Assembly (NCBI RefSeq): GCF_001544555.2
Contig: NZ_FCOK02000006.1
Coordinates: 124,001-188,000 of the forward strand
Length of the DNA stretch: 64,000 nucleotides
DNA from: Caballeronia udeis
GTDB taxonomy: Bacteria; Pseudomonadota; Gammaproteobacteria; Burkholderiales; Burkholderiaceae
Direction of reading: 5' to 3'
Part shown: piece after piece, positions 26,667 through 34,942 of the stretch
Numbering within the stretch: the stretch's first letter is position 1
How the letters are laid out: the number at the start of each line of letters is the position of its first letter
Notes under the pieces: generated by a model
Databases searched by the model: none
The model's input: the letters and a program-made list of their open reading frames with translations, nothing else
Told to the model about the DNA's origin: nothing
Made by a program: the position numbers and the translations under genes

Positions 26667-27770
26667 TTAGCGGTTGAACAGGGTGGCGGGAATACCAACA
26701 ACACCGTCCATCAGCCATCTCGCTGTGCGAAGCAGGGCTGCACTGAGCACCTCGCGCTTGTCTGCATCGTGACTCATTACAAGCTCAACGGTGAATTCAC
26801 CCGTTGGGTGTTCGACGGACACACGCTGCCGACTTTCCGGGTCTGTCAGGTTCGAAAGACCCTCGCAGACCGTGCCGGGGAGCACCGCGGCCGTCGCCAC
26901 GCTCACGGCACCCAATACCCCAATTGATGCATGGCATCGGTGAGGGATAAAACTGCGTGTGGAAATGGTGCCTGCTTTGGCGGGTGCGGCGACCAGGCAC
27001 ATCTTCGGCACTGTGCGTTCGCTGACGTCACCGAGGTGCATCAGCGGTCCGGCTATGAGGCGGATCGCTTCTATTCGAGCCTTCAATTCTTCGTCGGCGT
27101 CGAGTTGTTCGCGGCTTTCATAACCTGTGCGCTCCAGATCATGCGCGCGTATCAGCACCAGCGGCATGCCGTTATCGATGCACGTGACTTCAATGCCATT
27201 GATGCTGTCTTTAAGGCGGCCTGTAGGCAGCAGCGCGCCGCAGGTCGACCCCGCGGTATCGCGGAACTCGAGCGGTATGGCGGCCGCCGTGCCGGGTACG
27301 CCGTCTATCCTGGCGTCGCCTTCGTACATGACCTGGCCGCTCGGCGTGGACACGGTGGCGACCGCAACCTGTCCTGTATTGGCCATGTAAATGGCGACCC
27401 GTGTACTGTCCGGACGAGCGTCGACCAGTCCGCGCTCGATAGCAAAAGGACCCACGCCAGCCAGGATGTTGCCGCAGTTCTGTCCATAGTCGACGCGCGC
27501 TTCGTTCACCACGACCTGGGCAAACAGGTAGTCGACATCGGCGTCGTCGTGCGTGGAGCGTGAGACGATCGCGACCTTGCTTGTCAATGGATCGGCACCG
27601 CCAAGGCCGTCGATCTGGCGCGGGTCGGGCGAGCCCATCACCGCGAGCAGCACGCGATCGCGCGTAGCGGGATCGGCGGGCAAATCCGATGCGAGGAAAT
27701 AGGCGCCTTTCGAGGTGCCGCCGCGCATCATCATGCAAGGAATGCGAGTCTGACTGCTTGTTGCGGACAT
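26667..27770 (-). CDS. galD: 4-oxalomesaconate tautomerase (PrpF family)
   Basis: Cofactor-free isomerase of 367 residues with the diaminopimelate-epimerase-like fold of PrpF. It converts 4-oxalomesaconate from the oxo to the enol tautomer, the form used by the hydratase. IPCMMMRGGTSKGAYFLASDLP at the N-terminus, DGLGGADPLTSKVAIVS, and YGQNCGNILAGVGPFAIE with its conserved cysteine are PrpF/GalD hallmarks. A length near 360 residues matches GalD. ATG 27770 lies ten bases after the galC stop, third in a galB-galC-galD operon. The frame upstream to 27962 is an overlap with galC and was discarded. Confidence 0.9.
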   Translation of the reverse strand: MSATSSQTRIPCMMMRGGTSKGAYFLASDLPADPATRDRVLLAVMGSPDPRQIDGLGGADPLTSKVAIVSRSTHDDADVDYLFAQVVVNEARVDYGQNCGNILAGVGPFAIERGLVDARPDSTRVAIYMANTGQVAVATVSTPSGQVMYEGDARIDGVPGTAAAIPLEFRDTAGSTCGALLPTGRLKDSINGIEVTCIDNGMPLVLIRAHDLERTGYESREQLDADEELKARIEAIRLIAGPLMHLGDVSERTVPKMCLVAAPAKAGTISTRSFIPHRCHASIGVLGAVSVATAAVLPGTVCEGLSNLTDPESRQRVSVEHPTGEFTVELVMSHDADKREVLSAALLRTARWLMDGVVGIPATLFNR

Positions 27771-27780
27771 CAGCGGCCCC

Positions 27781-28476
27781 TCACAGGTCCGACGCCGAGT
27801 CGATGTAACGCAAGCCCTTCTCGGCGAGCCGTTCCCGCATTGCGTAGTAGTCAAGCCCGAGCGTGCCGCCTGCCAGCACCGAACGCGTCTTTTCTTCCTT
27901 CGCCAAACGCGCCTGTGCAGCTTCAGCCACGTGCTGCACGGTGTCGAACGGGACGACCACAATCCCGTCGTCGTCAGCCACGATCACGTCACCCGGGTGC
28001 ACGATCTGCTGCGCACAGACCAAGGGGATGTTGACCGAGCCCAGCGTTTCCTTGACCGTGCCTTGCGCGGAGATGGCCTTCGACCATACGGGAAAGTTCA
28101 TCTCTTTCAACGCGCGCACGTCGCGACACCCGGCGTCGATGATGAGGCCGCGCACACCGCGCGCCGCAAGCGATGTCGCCAGCAGCTCGCCGAAATAACC
28201 GTCCTCGCAGGGCGAGGTGGGCGCGACAACCAGCACGTCGCCTTCACGGCATTGCTCGACCGCAACGTGCAACATCCAGTTGTCCGAGGGAGGCACGAGC
28301 ACCGTGACGGCTGACCCCGCGATCGCCGCGCCGGAGTAGATCGGGCGCATATAGGAGGCCAGCAGGCCGAGCCGGCTTTGCGCTTCGTGGACCGTGGCCG
28401 TGCCGGCCAGTTGCAGTGCGGCCACGGCACGCGGGTCCGCGCGAGAAATTCCGGTCACTACCACGCCGCGCCTCAT
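27781..28476 (-). CDS. galC: 4-carboxy-4-hydroxy-2-oxoadipate aldolase (RraA-like)
   Basis: Metal-dependent class II aldolase of 231 residues, RraA/LigK fold. It cleaves 4-carboxy-4-hydroxy-2-oxoadipate to pyruvate and oxaloacetate, the last step of gallate breakdown. [18 protein letters not shown] and the [20 protein letters not shown] segment contain the conserved Arg and Asp metal-site residues. [18 protein letters not shown] is the family block following the active site. The start ATG 28476 overlaps the galB stop (ATGA), indicating coupling. The frame upstream to 28704 reads through galB and was not used. Confidence 0.92.
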   Translation of the reverse strand: MRRGVVVTGISRADPRAVAALQLAGTATVHEAQSRLGLLASYMRPIYSGAAIAGSAVTVLVPPSDNWMLHVAVEQCREGDVLVVAPTSPCEDGYFGELLATSLAARGVRGLIIDAGCRDVRALKEMNFPVWSKAISAQGTVKETLGSVNIPLVCAQQIVHPGDVIVADDDGIVVVPFDTVQHVAEAAQARLAKEEKTRSVLAGGTLGLDYYAMRERLAEKGLRYIDSASDL

Positions 28477-29201
28477 GCCAGGTCTCCGGTTACCGACGGC
28501 GTGACGCGCATATAACCTTCGGCGTATTTGATATCGCGAGTGGCTGTAATGCCGATGTTGCGCTTGGCCTGGACGCCCCGTTGCAGCGCGACGCGGGTGT
28601 AGTAGTCCCACAAGTGCTCCTGACCAGCCATGCATTCGATCGCGCGCCGCTTGGTCTCCCATACCTCGGTGATGTCGAGGAACGTGTTGGGCACCCAGTC
28701 GCATTGCTCGGTTTGATGGGGTTCGAACGCGTACACCGCTGGCGCACCCACGACCTTCTGGCCCGGATTGTGACCCTCGGCCTGCGCGATGATCCGCGCT
28801 TCCTGCGCGACGTGCATCGCAAGCGGATGATCGAAGTTGTAGGGATCCTTTTGCGAATGACTGAGCACGAATGCCGGTTGCAGTTCACGATAAACATCGA
28901 CAAGGCGCATCAGCGCTTCGTCCGGCACGCGCAGCGGATAGTCGCCGAGATCGAAGAATTCCACTTCCGCGCCAAGAATCTCCGCGGACCGCTCGGCCTC
29001 TTCCCGCCGCGCCGCCTTGACTTTTTCGAGGGTCATTTCCCCCTTGCGCCAAAGCTTGGCGGACTCGCCGCGTTCGCCGAAGGACAGGCAAACCACCTTC
29101 GCCCGGTATCCGTTCTGCTTGTGCAATGCGATCGCACCACCCGCGCGCCACACGAAGTCTGCGCTGTGCGCGCTCACCACCAGCATCGATTTCTCTGCCA
29201 T
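28473..29201 (-). CDS. galB: 4-oxalomesaconate hydratase (PIG-L superfamily)
   Basis: Zinc-dependent hydratase of 242 residues in the PIG-L/LmbE fold. It adds water to 4-oxalomesaconate to give 4-carboxy-4-hydroxy-2-oxoadipate. The metal motif is [16 protein letters not shown] (His12, Asp15), with the third ligand likely in [24 protein letters not shown] genes are usually deacetylases, but the position directly before the aldolase and tautomerase genes, as in P. putida galBCD, supports the hydratase role. First gene of the operon, with a 164-bp upstream region before the XRE regulator gene. Confidence 0.9.
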   Translation of the reverse strand: MAEKSMLVVSAHSADFVWRAGGAIALHKQNGYRAKVVCLSFGERGESAKLWRKGEMTLEKVKAARREEAERSAEILGAEVEFFDLGDYPLRVPDEALMRLVDVYRELQPAFVLSHSQKDPYNFDHPLAMHVAQEARIIAQAEGHNPGQKVVGAPAVYAFEPHQTEQCDWVPNTFLDITEVWETKRRAIECMAGQEHLWDYYTRVALQRGVQAKRNIGITATRDIKYAEGYMRVTPSVTGDLA

Positions 29202-29228
29202 TTTCAGCCCACCGTCCTTGCGTCGTTG

Positions 29229-29306
29229 TTATCGATGATTATCGACTTCACGAGCTGGAAGAGGGCACCGAATCTGCCGTCTGGGGCTATCGAATTTTCT
29301 TATCGG
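29229..29306. promoter_or_regulatory. TTATCGA repeats upstream of galB
   Basis: TTATCGA occurs at 29229-29235 and 29239-29245, exactly ten bases apart. CTATCGA (29287-29293) and TTATCGG (29300-29306) lie 13 bases apart further upstream. All fall in the 164-bp region that must hold the galBCD promoter. The about one-helical-turn spacing suggests binding on one DNA face. Confidence 0.4.
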
Positions 29307-29365
29307 CCTGGAACTTATGTGCGCTTGCTACCCTGCAATTGATCGAGAGGATGGATCAAAAGGCA

Positions 29366-30217
29366 TTACTCCACCGGAACGTTGCCAAGCATGGCGATAT
29401 GGCGGGTTTCTGTTTCATCGTCTGCCGGAAACATGCATTCAATGCGAAGCTCCTGGGCGGCGACGGTTTGCGGGGTTCCGACCGTGGTGACCATGGAAAA
29501 ATAACTCAGCACCTGGTCATCCTTGACGAAACTAATGGGGATGACGGGCAGGGTGCGCGTAGCGGACACGGTGCTTAGCGTACGTGGCGATTTCCAGTCG
29601 GTTTGAACGTCGGGGTAGGCGAGCAGTGCGGTCAGTAATTCCCGGGTTTTTTCGTCGATAACGTGGCCGACGGATTCGCGATAAACACGCTGGATCAGGC
29701 TTTTTGCCACGTCCTCCCAATTCGCAACAAACGGGCGCATTCCCGCCGGGTCGAACATGAGATGCAGCATGTTCCGTGGCCCCTTGCGCGCAGCCATGTC
29801 GATGAAGCAATTGAAGAACCGCGGCGTGGATTTATTGGTCATGAGCACGTTCCAGTAACGGTCCATCACCACCGCGGGAAAGGGTTCATGCTGACGCAAA
29901 ATGCGTCCCAGCGCGTTGCTGACACTTTGCATTTCGAGCGCGTCCCACGCGCTCTCCTGATAGAGGGGCGCGTAGCCCGCTGCCAGCAACAGGGTATTGC
30001 GTTCGCGAAGAGGCACATCGAGCGCTTGAGCGACATCCATTAACATCTGACGGCTCGGCACGCTGCGCCCGCTTTCTATGAAGCTGATGTGCCGTTGCGA
30101 CACACCCGCATCAAGCGACAACTCAAACTGACTTCTACCGCGCATATCCCGCCATTGACGCAGCAGCAAACCGAGCTCATTAGCCGGCGGCTTGATGTTG
30201 AGGCGCGCAGAATTCAT
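29366..30217 (-). CDS. XRE-family regulator with MmyB-like ligand domain
   Basis: 283-residue regulator. The N-terminal helix-turn-helix of the XRE type covers about residues 10-75 (LGLLLRQWRDMRGRSQFELS, GVSQRHISFIESGRSVPSR). The remainder is the MmyB-like ligand-binding domain with QEPFPAVVMD-type and WNVLMTNKSTPRFF motifs, a PAS-like pocket that in MmyB proteins binds fatty acids. ATG 30217 follows a GAGAGA site. The frame extends to 30565 but crosses a large hairpin. These proteins often control a neighbouring oxidoreductase. Its link to galBCD immediately downstream is uncertain. Confidence 0.87.
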   Translation of the reverse strand: MNSARLNIKPPANELGLLLRQWRDMRGRSQFELSLDAGVSQRHISFIESGRSVPSRQMLMDVAQALDVPLRERNTLLLAAGYAPLYQESAWDALEMQSVSNALGRILRQHEPFPAVVMDRYWNVLMTNKSTPRFFNCFIDMAARKGPRNMLHLMFDPAGMRPFVANWEDVAKSLIQRVYRESVGHVIDEKTRELLTALLAYPDVQTDWKSPRTLSTVSATRTLPVIPISFVKDDQVLSYFSMVTTVGTPQTVAAQELRIECMFPADDETETRHIAMLGNVPVE

Positions 30218-30391
30218 CGGTCTCTCATTTGCAACAAGAATTGGGTGATTGTCCATGATCGACCGCGCGAGGCATACGACCGTCGCCAACATTCGCAATC
30301 TCTCGATGCTTTCCATACAGCAAAGGAGAATACTCTTAACTCCCGGAGTCAACAGGCCGCGGAGTCGTATCAGGTATCGGGTACCGGCGAT

Positions 30392-30443
30392 CGCAGCTAT
30401 CGCAGCTATCGCGCACGGTTCGGCGCGAACCGAACCGTGCGCG
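30392..30443. repeat. 14-bp perfect hairpin preceded by tandem 9-bp repeats
   Basis: CGCAGCTAT is repeated back to back at 30392-30400 and 30401-30409. Immediately after, CGCGCACGGTTCGG (30410-30423) pairs perfectly with CCGAACCGTGCGCG (30430-30443) around a six-base loop. It lies between the XRE regulator start and the stop of the next minus-strand gene. A T-run at 30454-30459 follows on the + strand. Confidence 0.6.
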
Positions 30444-30473
30444 GACTTCCTCCTCCTGCCCGCTTTTTTCCAT

Positions 30474-31025
30474 TCAGGCGGGCGTCCACGTCTGAGCCTT
30501 GAAGCGCTCTTCAACCGGTGTACCCGCCATGTTCGTTGCGGTGGCGGCCATGGTGGACACGCCAATGCTGGTGATTACCTCGAAAATCTGAAGCGGCGAA
30601 TACCCGGCGGCCGTGAACTTCTCGATATCCGCCTCAGCCACATTGCCTCGTTTTTCGATCAGGGCTTTTGATATGGCGGAAAGCGCTGCGTACTTCGGGT
30701 CGTCCGGCAATCTTCCCTCGCGGATCGCCTTGACGTCGGACTCACTCATGCCGTCCTCAAGGGCAAATGTGGAATGAGCCGCAACGGTCCAGGGACACTT
30801 GATGGTGACCGCGTTTGTGAGCAACAGCGTCTGCTTCTCGCACTCGTCCAGGCTTCCACCATGGAAGCTCCCGAAAGCGCCAGCGAACCCGTTGAGAAGA
30901 ACAGGGTTTCCCGCCATGGTTGCCATTACGTTGGGTAAAAAGCCGAACTTCTGTTGCAGCGCCTGCAGAGTCGGCCTGGATTTTTCCGGTGCTGATTCGA
31001 CTGTGTGAAGTGTAAAGTTATGCAT
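30474..31025 (-). CDS. Carboxymuconolactone decarboxylase/AhpD-like protein
   Basis: 183-residue all-helical protein of the AhpD/CMD superfamily, which includes peroxide-defence disulfide reductases and lactone decarboxylases. The family active site CxxCxxxH is altered here: Cys77-Pro-Trp-Thr80 and His84 in AVTIKCPWTVAAHST, so the second cysteine is missing and thiol-disulfide cycling by the usual mechanism is unlikely. The start ATG 31025 is supported by AAAGGAG. The frame upstream to 31145 is ignored. It precedes the XRE regulator on the same strand, typical of regulator/oxidoreductase pairs. Confidence 0.82.
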   Translation of the reverse strand: MHNFTLHTVESAPEKSRPTLQALQQKFGFLPNVMATMAGNPVLLNGFAGAFGSFHGGSLDECEKQTLLLTNAVTIKCPWTVAAHSTFALEDGMSESDVKAIREGRLPDDPKYAALSAISKALIEKRGNVAEADIEKFTAAGYSPLQIFEVITSIGVSTMAATATNMAGTPVEERFKAQTWTPA

Positions 31026-31248
31026 TCCTAAACTCCTTTCCATTGATTGAACGAAACTGGGTGTATCTCCATGCGACGCTTGTTTTTCAACGCTGATACC
31101 GCAAGCAGATGAATGCCATCTTAGCGATTGCACGAATACGTTCAATTACCTCGGATGTAATAAAGGCCGCGCGGCGACCGCGGTTACCCAGCGGGGCACA
31201 GGTCTTGCCACGAGGAGGAGAAGGGAAATGAAAGCGGAAGGGGTGAAA

Positions 31249-31275
31249 ACCGGGAACGCGTGTCACGTTCCCGGT
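31249..31275. terminator. Probable intrinsic terminator of phasin gene
   Basis: ACCGGGAACG (31249-31258) and CGTTCCCGGT (31266-31275) form a perfect 10-bp stem with a 7-nt loop. Read on the minus strand, a TTTT run follows directly, as expected for a terminator just after the phasin stop at 31316. Confidence 0.65.
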
Positions 31276-31315
31276 AAGGCTCCAGGGCAGGGCTGCCCCG
31301 GCTTGCCCCGGTTTG

Positions 31316-31741
31316 CTACGGCTTTGGTTGCTCCAGCGACGACTTTAATTCCTTAGCCGCCTCTTCTATTCGCCTGGTCACAATCGCATACGCTTCGGTT
31401 TGAGCCTGCTGCGTTTTCTGCGCGATTTCCTGCATGTCGGCAAGTGCCTGATGCAGCGCGTTTTGGACGACTTCGGTCGGATTGGACGAAGGTTTGGCCG
31501 GGGAGGTGGCAAACTGCTGCGCAATGCCCTGGAAGTCGTTGAGGGCCCGGCGCAGGATCTCGATCTGCTTATCTCGAAGCGCTTCCATGCCGCCGAATGC
31601 GACGCGATTCGCGGCCGCCAAGGCTTCGACGTCTTTTCTGCGCGCATCCAGAATGGCCTGTACGTCGAATCCGGGAAGTTTGTATTGCTGGAACATCGCG
31701 GAAAACTGACTGAACGGGTCGCTGTACTCGGGCTTCGTCAT
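31316..31741 (-). CDS. Phasin family protein
   Basis: Polyhydroxyalkanoate granule-associated protein of 141 residues. It is amphipathic and helical, with FAAMFQQYKLPGFD-like N-terminus (QFSAMFQQYKLPGFDVQAIL) and heptad-like EALAAANRVAFGGMEALRDKQIEILR. Phasins coat intracellular PHB granules and control their size. Length and composition match TIGR01841/phasin_2 proteins. A single gene with its own terminator; there are no PHB synthesis genes nearby. Confidence 0.85.
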   Translation of the reverse strand: MTKPEYSDPFSQFSAMFQQYKLPGFDVQAILDARRKDVEALAAANRVAFGGMEALRDKQIEILRRALNDFQGIAQQFATSPAKPSSNPTEVVQNALHQALADMQEIAQKTQQAQTEAYAIVTRRIEEAAKELKSSLEQPKP

Positions 31742-31962
31742 GTGCCTCTCCCTAAGATATGTTCACGTTCGCGGAAACGTCGACGCTCCCCAGGCGTGAA
31801 GGTGGCGCCCAACGCTTTTTGGATAGTACAGGCTAACGATCTTTACTGAATCCAAGGGAAAACGCGCACAGGACCAAGGCGCCGCGCCTGGTTGACTATC
31901 GGAAAGGATCAAGCGGGAGGTGCTATTCGGCACGGTTTTGGCCAATCTCCGGGTTGATAGCG

Positions 31963-32958
31963 TCAATAAGCGTCAATAGCGTCATGTCGACCAGGGAGGA
32001 ATTCGGCTGCATCGGCTCGTGCAGTGCGTCGCGCCGCTCCGGGGGAAACACCCGTGATTCGCTTGAATGCCCGGCTGAAAGCGGCTTCGGAATCGTATCC
32101 AAGTGAGTTTGCCAATTCCGCCAGTGATGAATCCGTCTCTCGCAGCCGCGTGAGCGCCGCCTGCATTTTCCATCGCACGGCGTAGTGCATGGCCGGTTCA
32201 CCGACAAGTTTCGTGAAGCGCGCGGAGAATGCCGAGCGTGACATGCCGACCGCGTCGGCGAGCGAAGCCACGGTCCAGGCGCTTGCGGGATCACGATGAA
32301 TCATGGCGATGGCTCGCCCGATCTGCTTGTCGCGCAACGCGCCGAGCCACCCCGTCTGCGCTTGTGAGGCTTGCGCGATCCAGGCCCGGATAGCCAGGAT
32401 CACCAGGATGTCGGCGAGGCGCGTGATGACCGTTTCCCCTCCGGCATTCAAGTGCTGCGCCTCGGCGGCGATGAATCGCAGCGTGCTCTGGATCCACTCC
32501 ATTTCGGGCGATTTCCACGTGTCGACGCAAATCAGCTTCGGCAGCAGGCGAATCAGTTGATGCGCGGCCGGGTGATCGAAACGGACGAGGGCGCAGATCA
32601 TTGTCGTCGCCGCGCCGCCTTCCCCGTGGCGGAGAACTTCGTAGCGGTTGCTGAGCGTATCGCGCGGCAGATCGAAGAGTTTTCCTGGCGGGACGCCCGC
32701 TTCGCTCATCAGGCGATGACCCGCACCGTGCGGGACAAGCGCGAGATCACCCGGGCGCAACAGACGAGGCTCCGCGCCGTCGACTTCCAGCAGGCACTGG
32801 CCGGTCATGACGACATGAAACATCAGGCAATGCTCGAACGCGGGCAGTTCCAGAGCCCAAGGCGCCGTGAATTCCGACCGGCAATAAAAGGTGCCGCTCA
32901 TGCGCAGGAAGTGGAGCGCTTCGCCGAGCGGATCTTCGGGGGCGGGTAGTTCGATCAT
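31963..32958 (-). CDS. AraC-family regulator with N-terminal cupin
   Basis: 331-residue activator. A cupin_6 effector domain spans about residues 1-190 (ELPAFEHCLMFHVVMTGQCLLE, LLRPGDLALVPHGAGHRL). The C-terminal double helix-turn-helix at about 218-318 contains SLADAVGMSRSAFSARFTKLVG and LAELANSLGYDSEAAFSRAFKRITGVSPG. It is divergent from an NmrA-like reductase gene at 33114 with 155 bp between them, the usual arrangement for a regulator and its target. Confidence 0.9.
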   Translation of the reverse strand: MIELPAPEDPLGEALHFLRMSGTFYCRSEFTAPWALELPAFEHCLMFHVVMTGQCLLEVDGAEPRLLRPGDLALVPHGAGHRLMSEAGVPPGKLFDLPRDTLSNRYEVLRHGEGGAATTMICALVRFDHPAAHQLIRLLPKLICVDTWKSPEMEWIQSTLRFIAAEAQHLNAGGETVITRLADILVILAIRAWIAQASQAQTGWLGALRDKQIGRAIAMIHRDPASAWTVASLADAVGMSRSAFSARFTKLVGEPAMHYAVRWKMQAALTRLRETDSSLAELANSLGYDSEAAFSRAFKRITGVSPGAARRTARADAAEFLPGRHDAIDAY

Positions 32959-33113
32959 GTGCTCAGTGTAATGCTAAAGGCTGCGCATGCGTCTATTAGC
33001 GTGGATGAAAAAGCATAAAACAAGGACTAATCGTCATTGTTTGTCTCGTACGCTGACGTTACTCTGGATTCACGGTCACCGCACGATGCGGCGTTCATCT
33101 GGAGGAGAGGTCC

Positions 33114-33941
33114 ATGAATACAGAAACCATCCTGGTGCTCGGAAGCACGGGCAAGACGGGTCGTCGGATAGCCGAGCGTCTTACGGCTCGCGGTTTGCCC
33201 GTGCGGCACGGTTCCCGGTCCGCCACGCCGTCGTTCGATTGGGAGAGCCCATCGACGTGGGCGCCCGTGCTCGAGGGCGTCAGGGCCGTCTACGTTTGCT
33301 ACTACCCCGATCTGTCCGTCGCGGGCGCGGCGGAGGCGATCCAGTCTTTCACGGACCTGGCGGTGAAAAGCGGCGTGCGCCGCCTTGTGCTGCTCTCGGG
33401 GCGGGGCGAGCCCGAAGCGCAACGCTGTGAAGAGATTGTGAGCAAGTCCGGCGTCGAGTGGACGCTGCTGCGCGCAAGCTGGTTCGCGCAGAACTTCAGC
33501 GAGGCCCATTTCCTGGACCCCGTGCGCGAAGGCGAGCTTGCGCTGCCGGTCGCGAACATCGGCGAGCCGTTCGTGGATGCCGACGATATAGCGGATGTTG
33601 CGGTAGCCGCGCTCACGCAAGACGGCCACGCCGGGCAGCTTTATGAACTGACCGGTCCACGCTTGTGGAGCTTCGCAGAAGCGGTCGCGCAAATCGCGCA
33701 GGCGTGTGGGCGGCCGATCCGCTTTACGCAGGTCTCCATGACGGACTACGCCGCTGCGTTGGAGGAAGCCGGGGTTCCGACGCAAGCTGTTGACCTTATC
33801 CGCTACCTCTTCACGGAAGTGCTCGACGGCCGCAATGCCTCCGTGAAAGACGGTGTCGTTCGCGCGCTCGGGCGGCCTCCGCGGGATTTCAGCGACTACG
33901 TGCGGGAAACCGCGGCAACGGGCATCTGGAGTCAGGGGTAA
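33114..33941 (+). CDS. NmrA-like NAD(P)-binding protein (atypical SDR)
   Basis: 275-residue Rossmann protein of the NmrA/ergot-alkaloid reductase-like group. The nucleotide motif is TILVLGSTGKTGRRIAERL near residues 5-23. It lacks the classical YxxxK pair but keeps LVLLSGRGEPEA and LRASWFAQNFSE, both common in this group. It may bind NADPH and act as quinone or imine reductase or as a redox sensor. GGAGGAGAGG precedes the start. Probably regulated by the divergent AraC-type protein. Confidence 0.85.
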   Translation: MNTETILVLGSTGKTGRRIAERLTARGLPVRHGSRSATPSFDWESPSTWAPVLEGVRAVYVCYYPDLSVAGAAEAIQSFTDLAVKSGVRRLVLLSGRGEPEAQRCEEIVSKSGVEWTLLRASWFAQNFSEAHFLDPVREGELALPVANIGEPFVDADDIADVAVAALTQDGHAGQLYELTGPRLWSFAEAVAQIAQACGRPIRFTQVSMTDYAAALEEAGVPTQAVDLIRYLFTEVLDGRNASVKDGVVRALGRPPRDFSDYVRETAATGIWSQG

Positions 33942-33966
33942 CGGCCCGGGTTCGCACGGTCTGCAC

Positions 33967-34004
33967 GCTGAGGCCTGCTAGCCCGGCTGCAGCCAGGCCT
34001 CAGC
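33967..34004. terminator. Bidirectional hairpin between convergent reductase genes
   Basis: GCTGAGGCCTG (33967-33977) and CAGGCCTCAGC (33994-34004) form a perfect 11-bp stem with a 16-nt loop. It lies in the 72-bp space between the stops of two convergent genes, so it can serve both. Confidence 0.65.
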
Positions 34005-34013
34005 CAATACGAA

Positions 34014-34907
34014 TTATCGCGGTACCTGGTCTCTCCACCGATACTGCTGTTGCCAGCCGAGTAGCCGTTTCAGTTTCTCGTTGCTTAGCAGGGTCTCGAA
34101 TTCGCCAAGCGGCTTCCTGACTGGCACACCCGGATAGAACCGCTTCAACAATTCCGCCGTGGGCAGATCCGACGAAACATCGTCTGCCGCCACGTTCATC
34201 ACCTGGAAGCCAAGCCCGTCCTTTTCAATACCCAGCCGGCAAGCGGTCGCCAGATCGCGTCCGTCGATATAGCTCCACGCAATGCGCTTGCGCAATCCGG
34301 GATCCTTCAACCAGACCGGGAATTTCTGATAATCAACCGGGTCAAGAACGTTGCCAATGCGAAAGCAATAAATATCCGCACCCGTGCGTGCATGAAACGC
34401 CTTGGCCGTGACTTCGTTGATCACTTTGGACATCGCGTAACTGTCCATGGGGTCGACAGGGTACTGCTCGTCCAGCGGGAAGTATTCGGGATCCCGGTGC
34501 CGATGGGCGAACACTATTCCGTACGTGGTCTCGCTCGAGGCAATGATGACCTTCCTGATGCCAAGCTTCGACGCAACGTCAAGGACGTTATAAGTCGCCA
34601 TCACGTTGATCCGGAATACTTCGTTGTCCGTGGTGATCAGGATCCGGGGAATGGCCGCAAAATGAACGATGGCATCAATGGGTTGGGGCTCGATATTGTC
34701 GGAAAATTCCTTCGGCGCGGTACTCGACGCAATCGCGTTGAACACCTGCCCCGCGTCGGTAAGATCGGTGATCAAGGTACGGGCGACGGGTTTCGTCATG
34801 GGGACGCGGTCGAGATTCAGCACTTCATATCCATGGGCCACCAGGTCTTCGACAACCCATTTTCCCGCCAGCCCGCTGCCGCCAGTCACTATTACGCGTT
34901 TCGTCAT
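34014..34907 (-). CDS. NAD-dependent epimerase/dehydratase family SDR
   Basis: Extended-type short-chain dehydrogenase of 297 residues. GGSGLAGKWVVEDLV is the glycine-rich nucleotide motif. The catalytic residues are in ASSETTYG and YAMSK. The strand GYEVLNLDRVPM fits NAD binding. It may act on a sugar or sugar acid, as uronate dehydrogenases and UDP-sugar epimerases do. ATG 34907 is supported by AAGGAGG. It lies 35 bp after the tartrate/malate dehydrogenase gene on the same strand, suggesting a two-gene operon for a hydroxy-acid. Confidence 0.85.
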   Translation of the reverse strand: MTKRVIVTGGSGLAGKWVVEDLVAHGYEVLNLDRVPMTKPVARTLITDLTDAGQVFNAIASSTAPKEFSDNIEPQPIDAIVHFAAIPRILITTDNEVFRINVMATYNVLDVASKLGIRKVIIASSETTYGIVFAHRHRDPEYFPLDEQYPVDPMDSYAMSKVINEVTAKAFHARTGADIYCFRIGNVLDPVDYQKFPVWLKDPGLRKRIAWSYIDGRDLATACRLGIEKDGLGFQVMNVAADDVSSDLPTAELLKRFYPGVPVRKPLGEFETLLSNEKLKRLLGWQQQYRWRDQVPR

Positions 34908-34942
34908 TGCGTCATCCTCCTTATGCGATTGATCGGTGTTGT

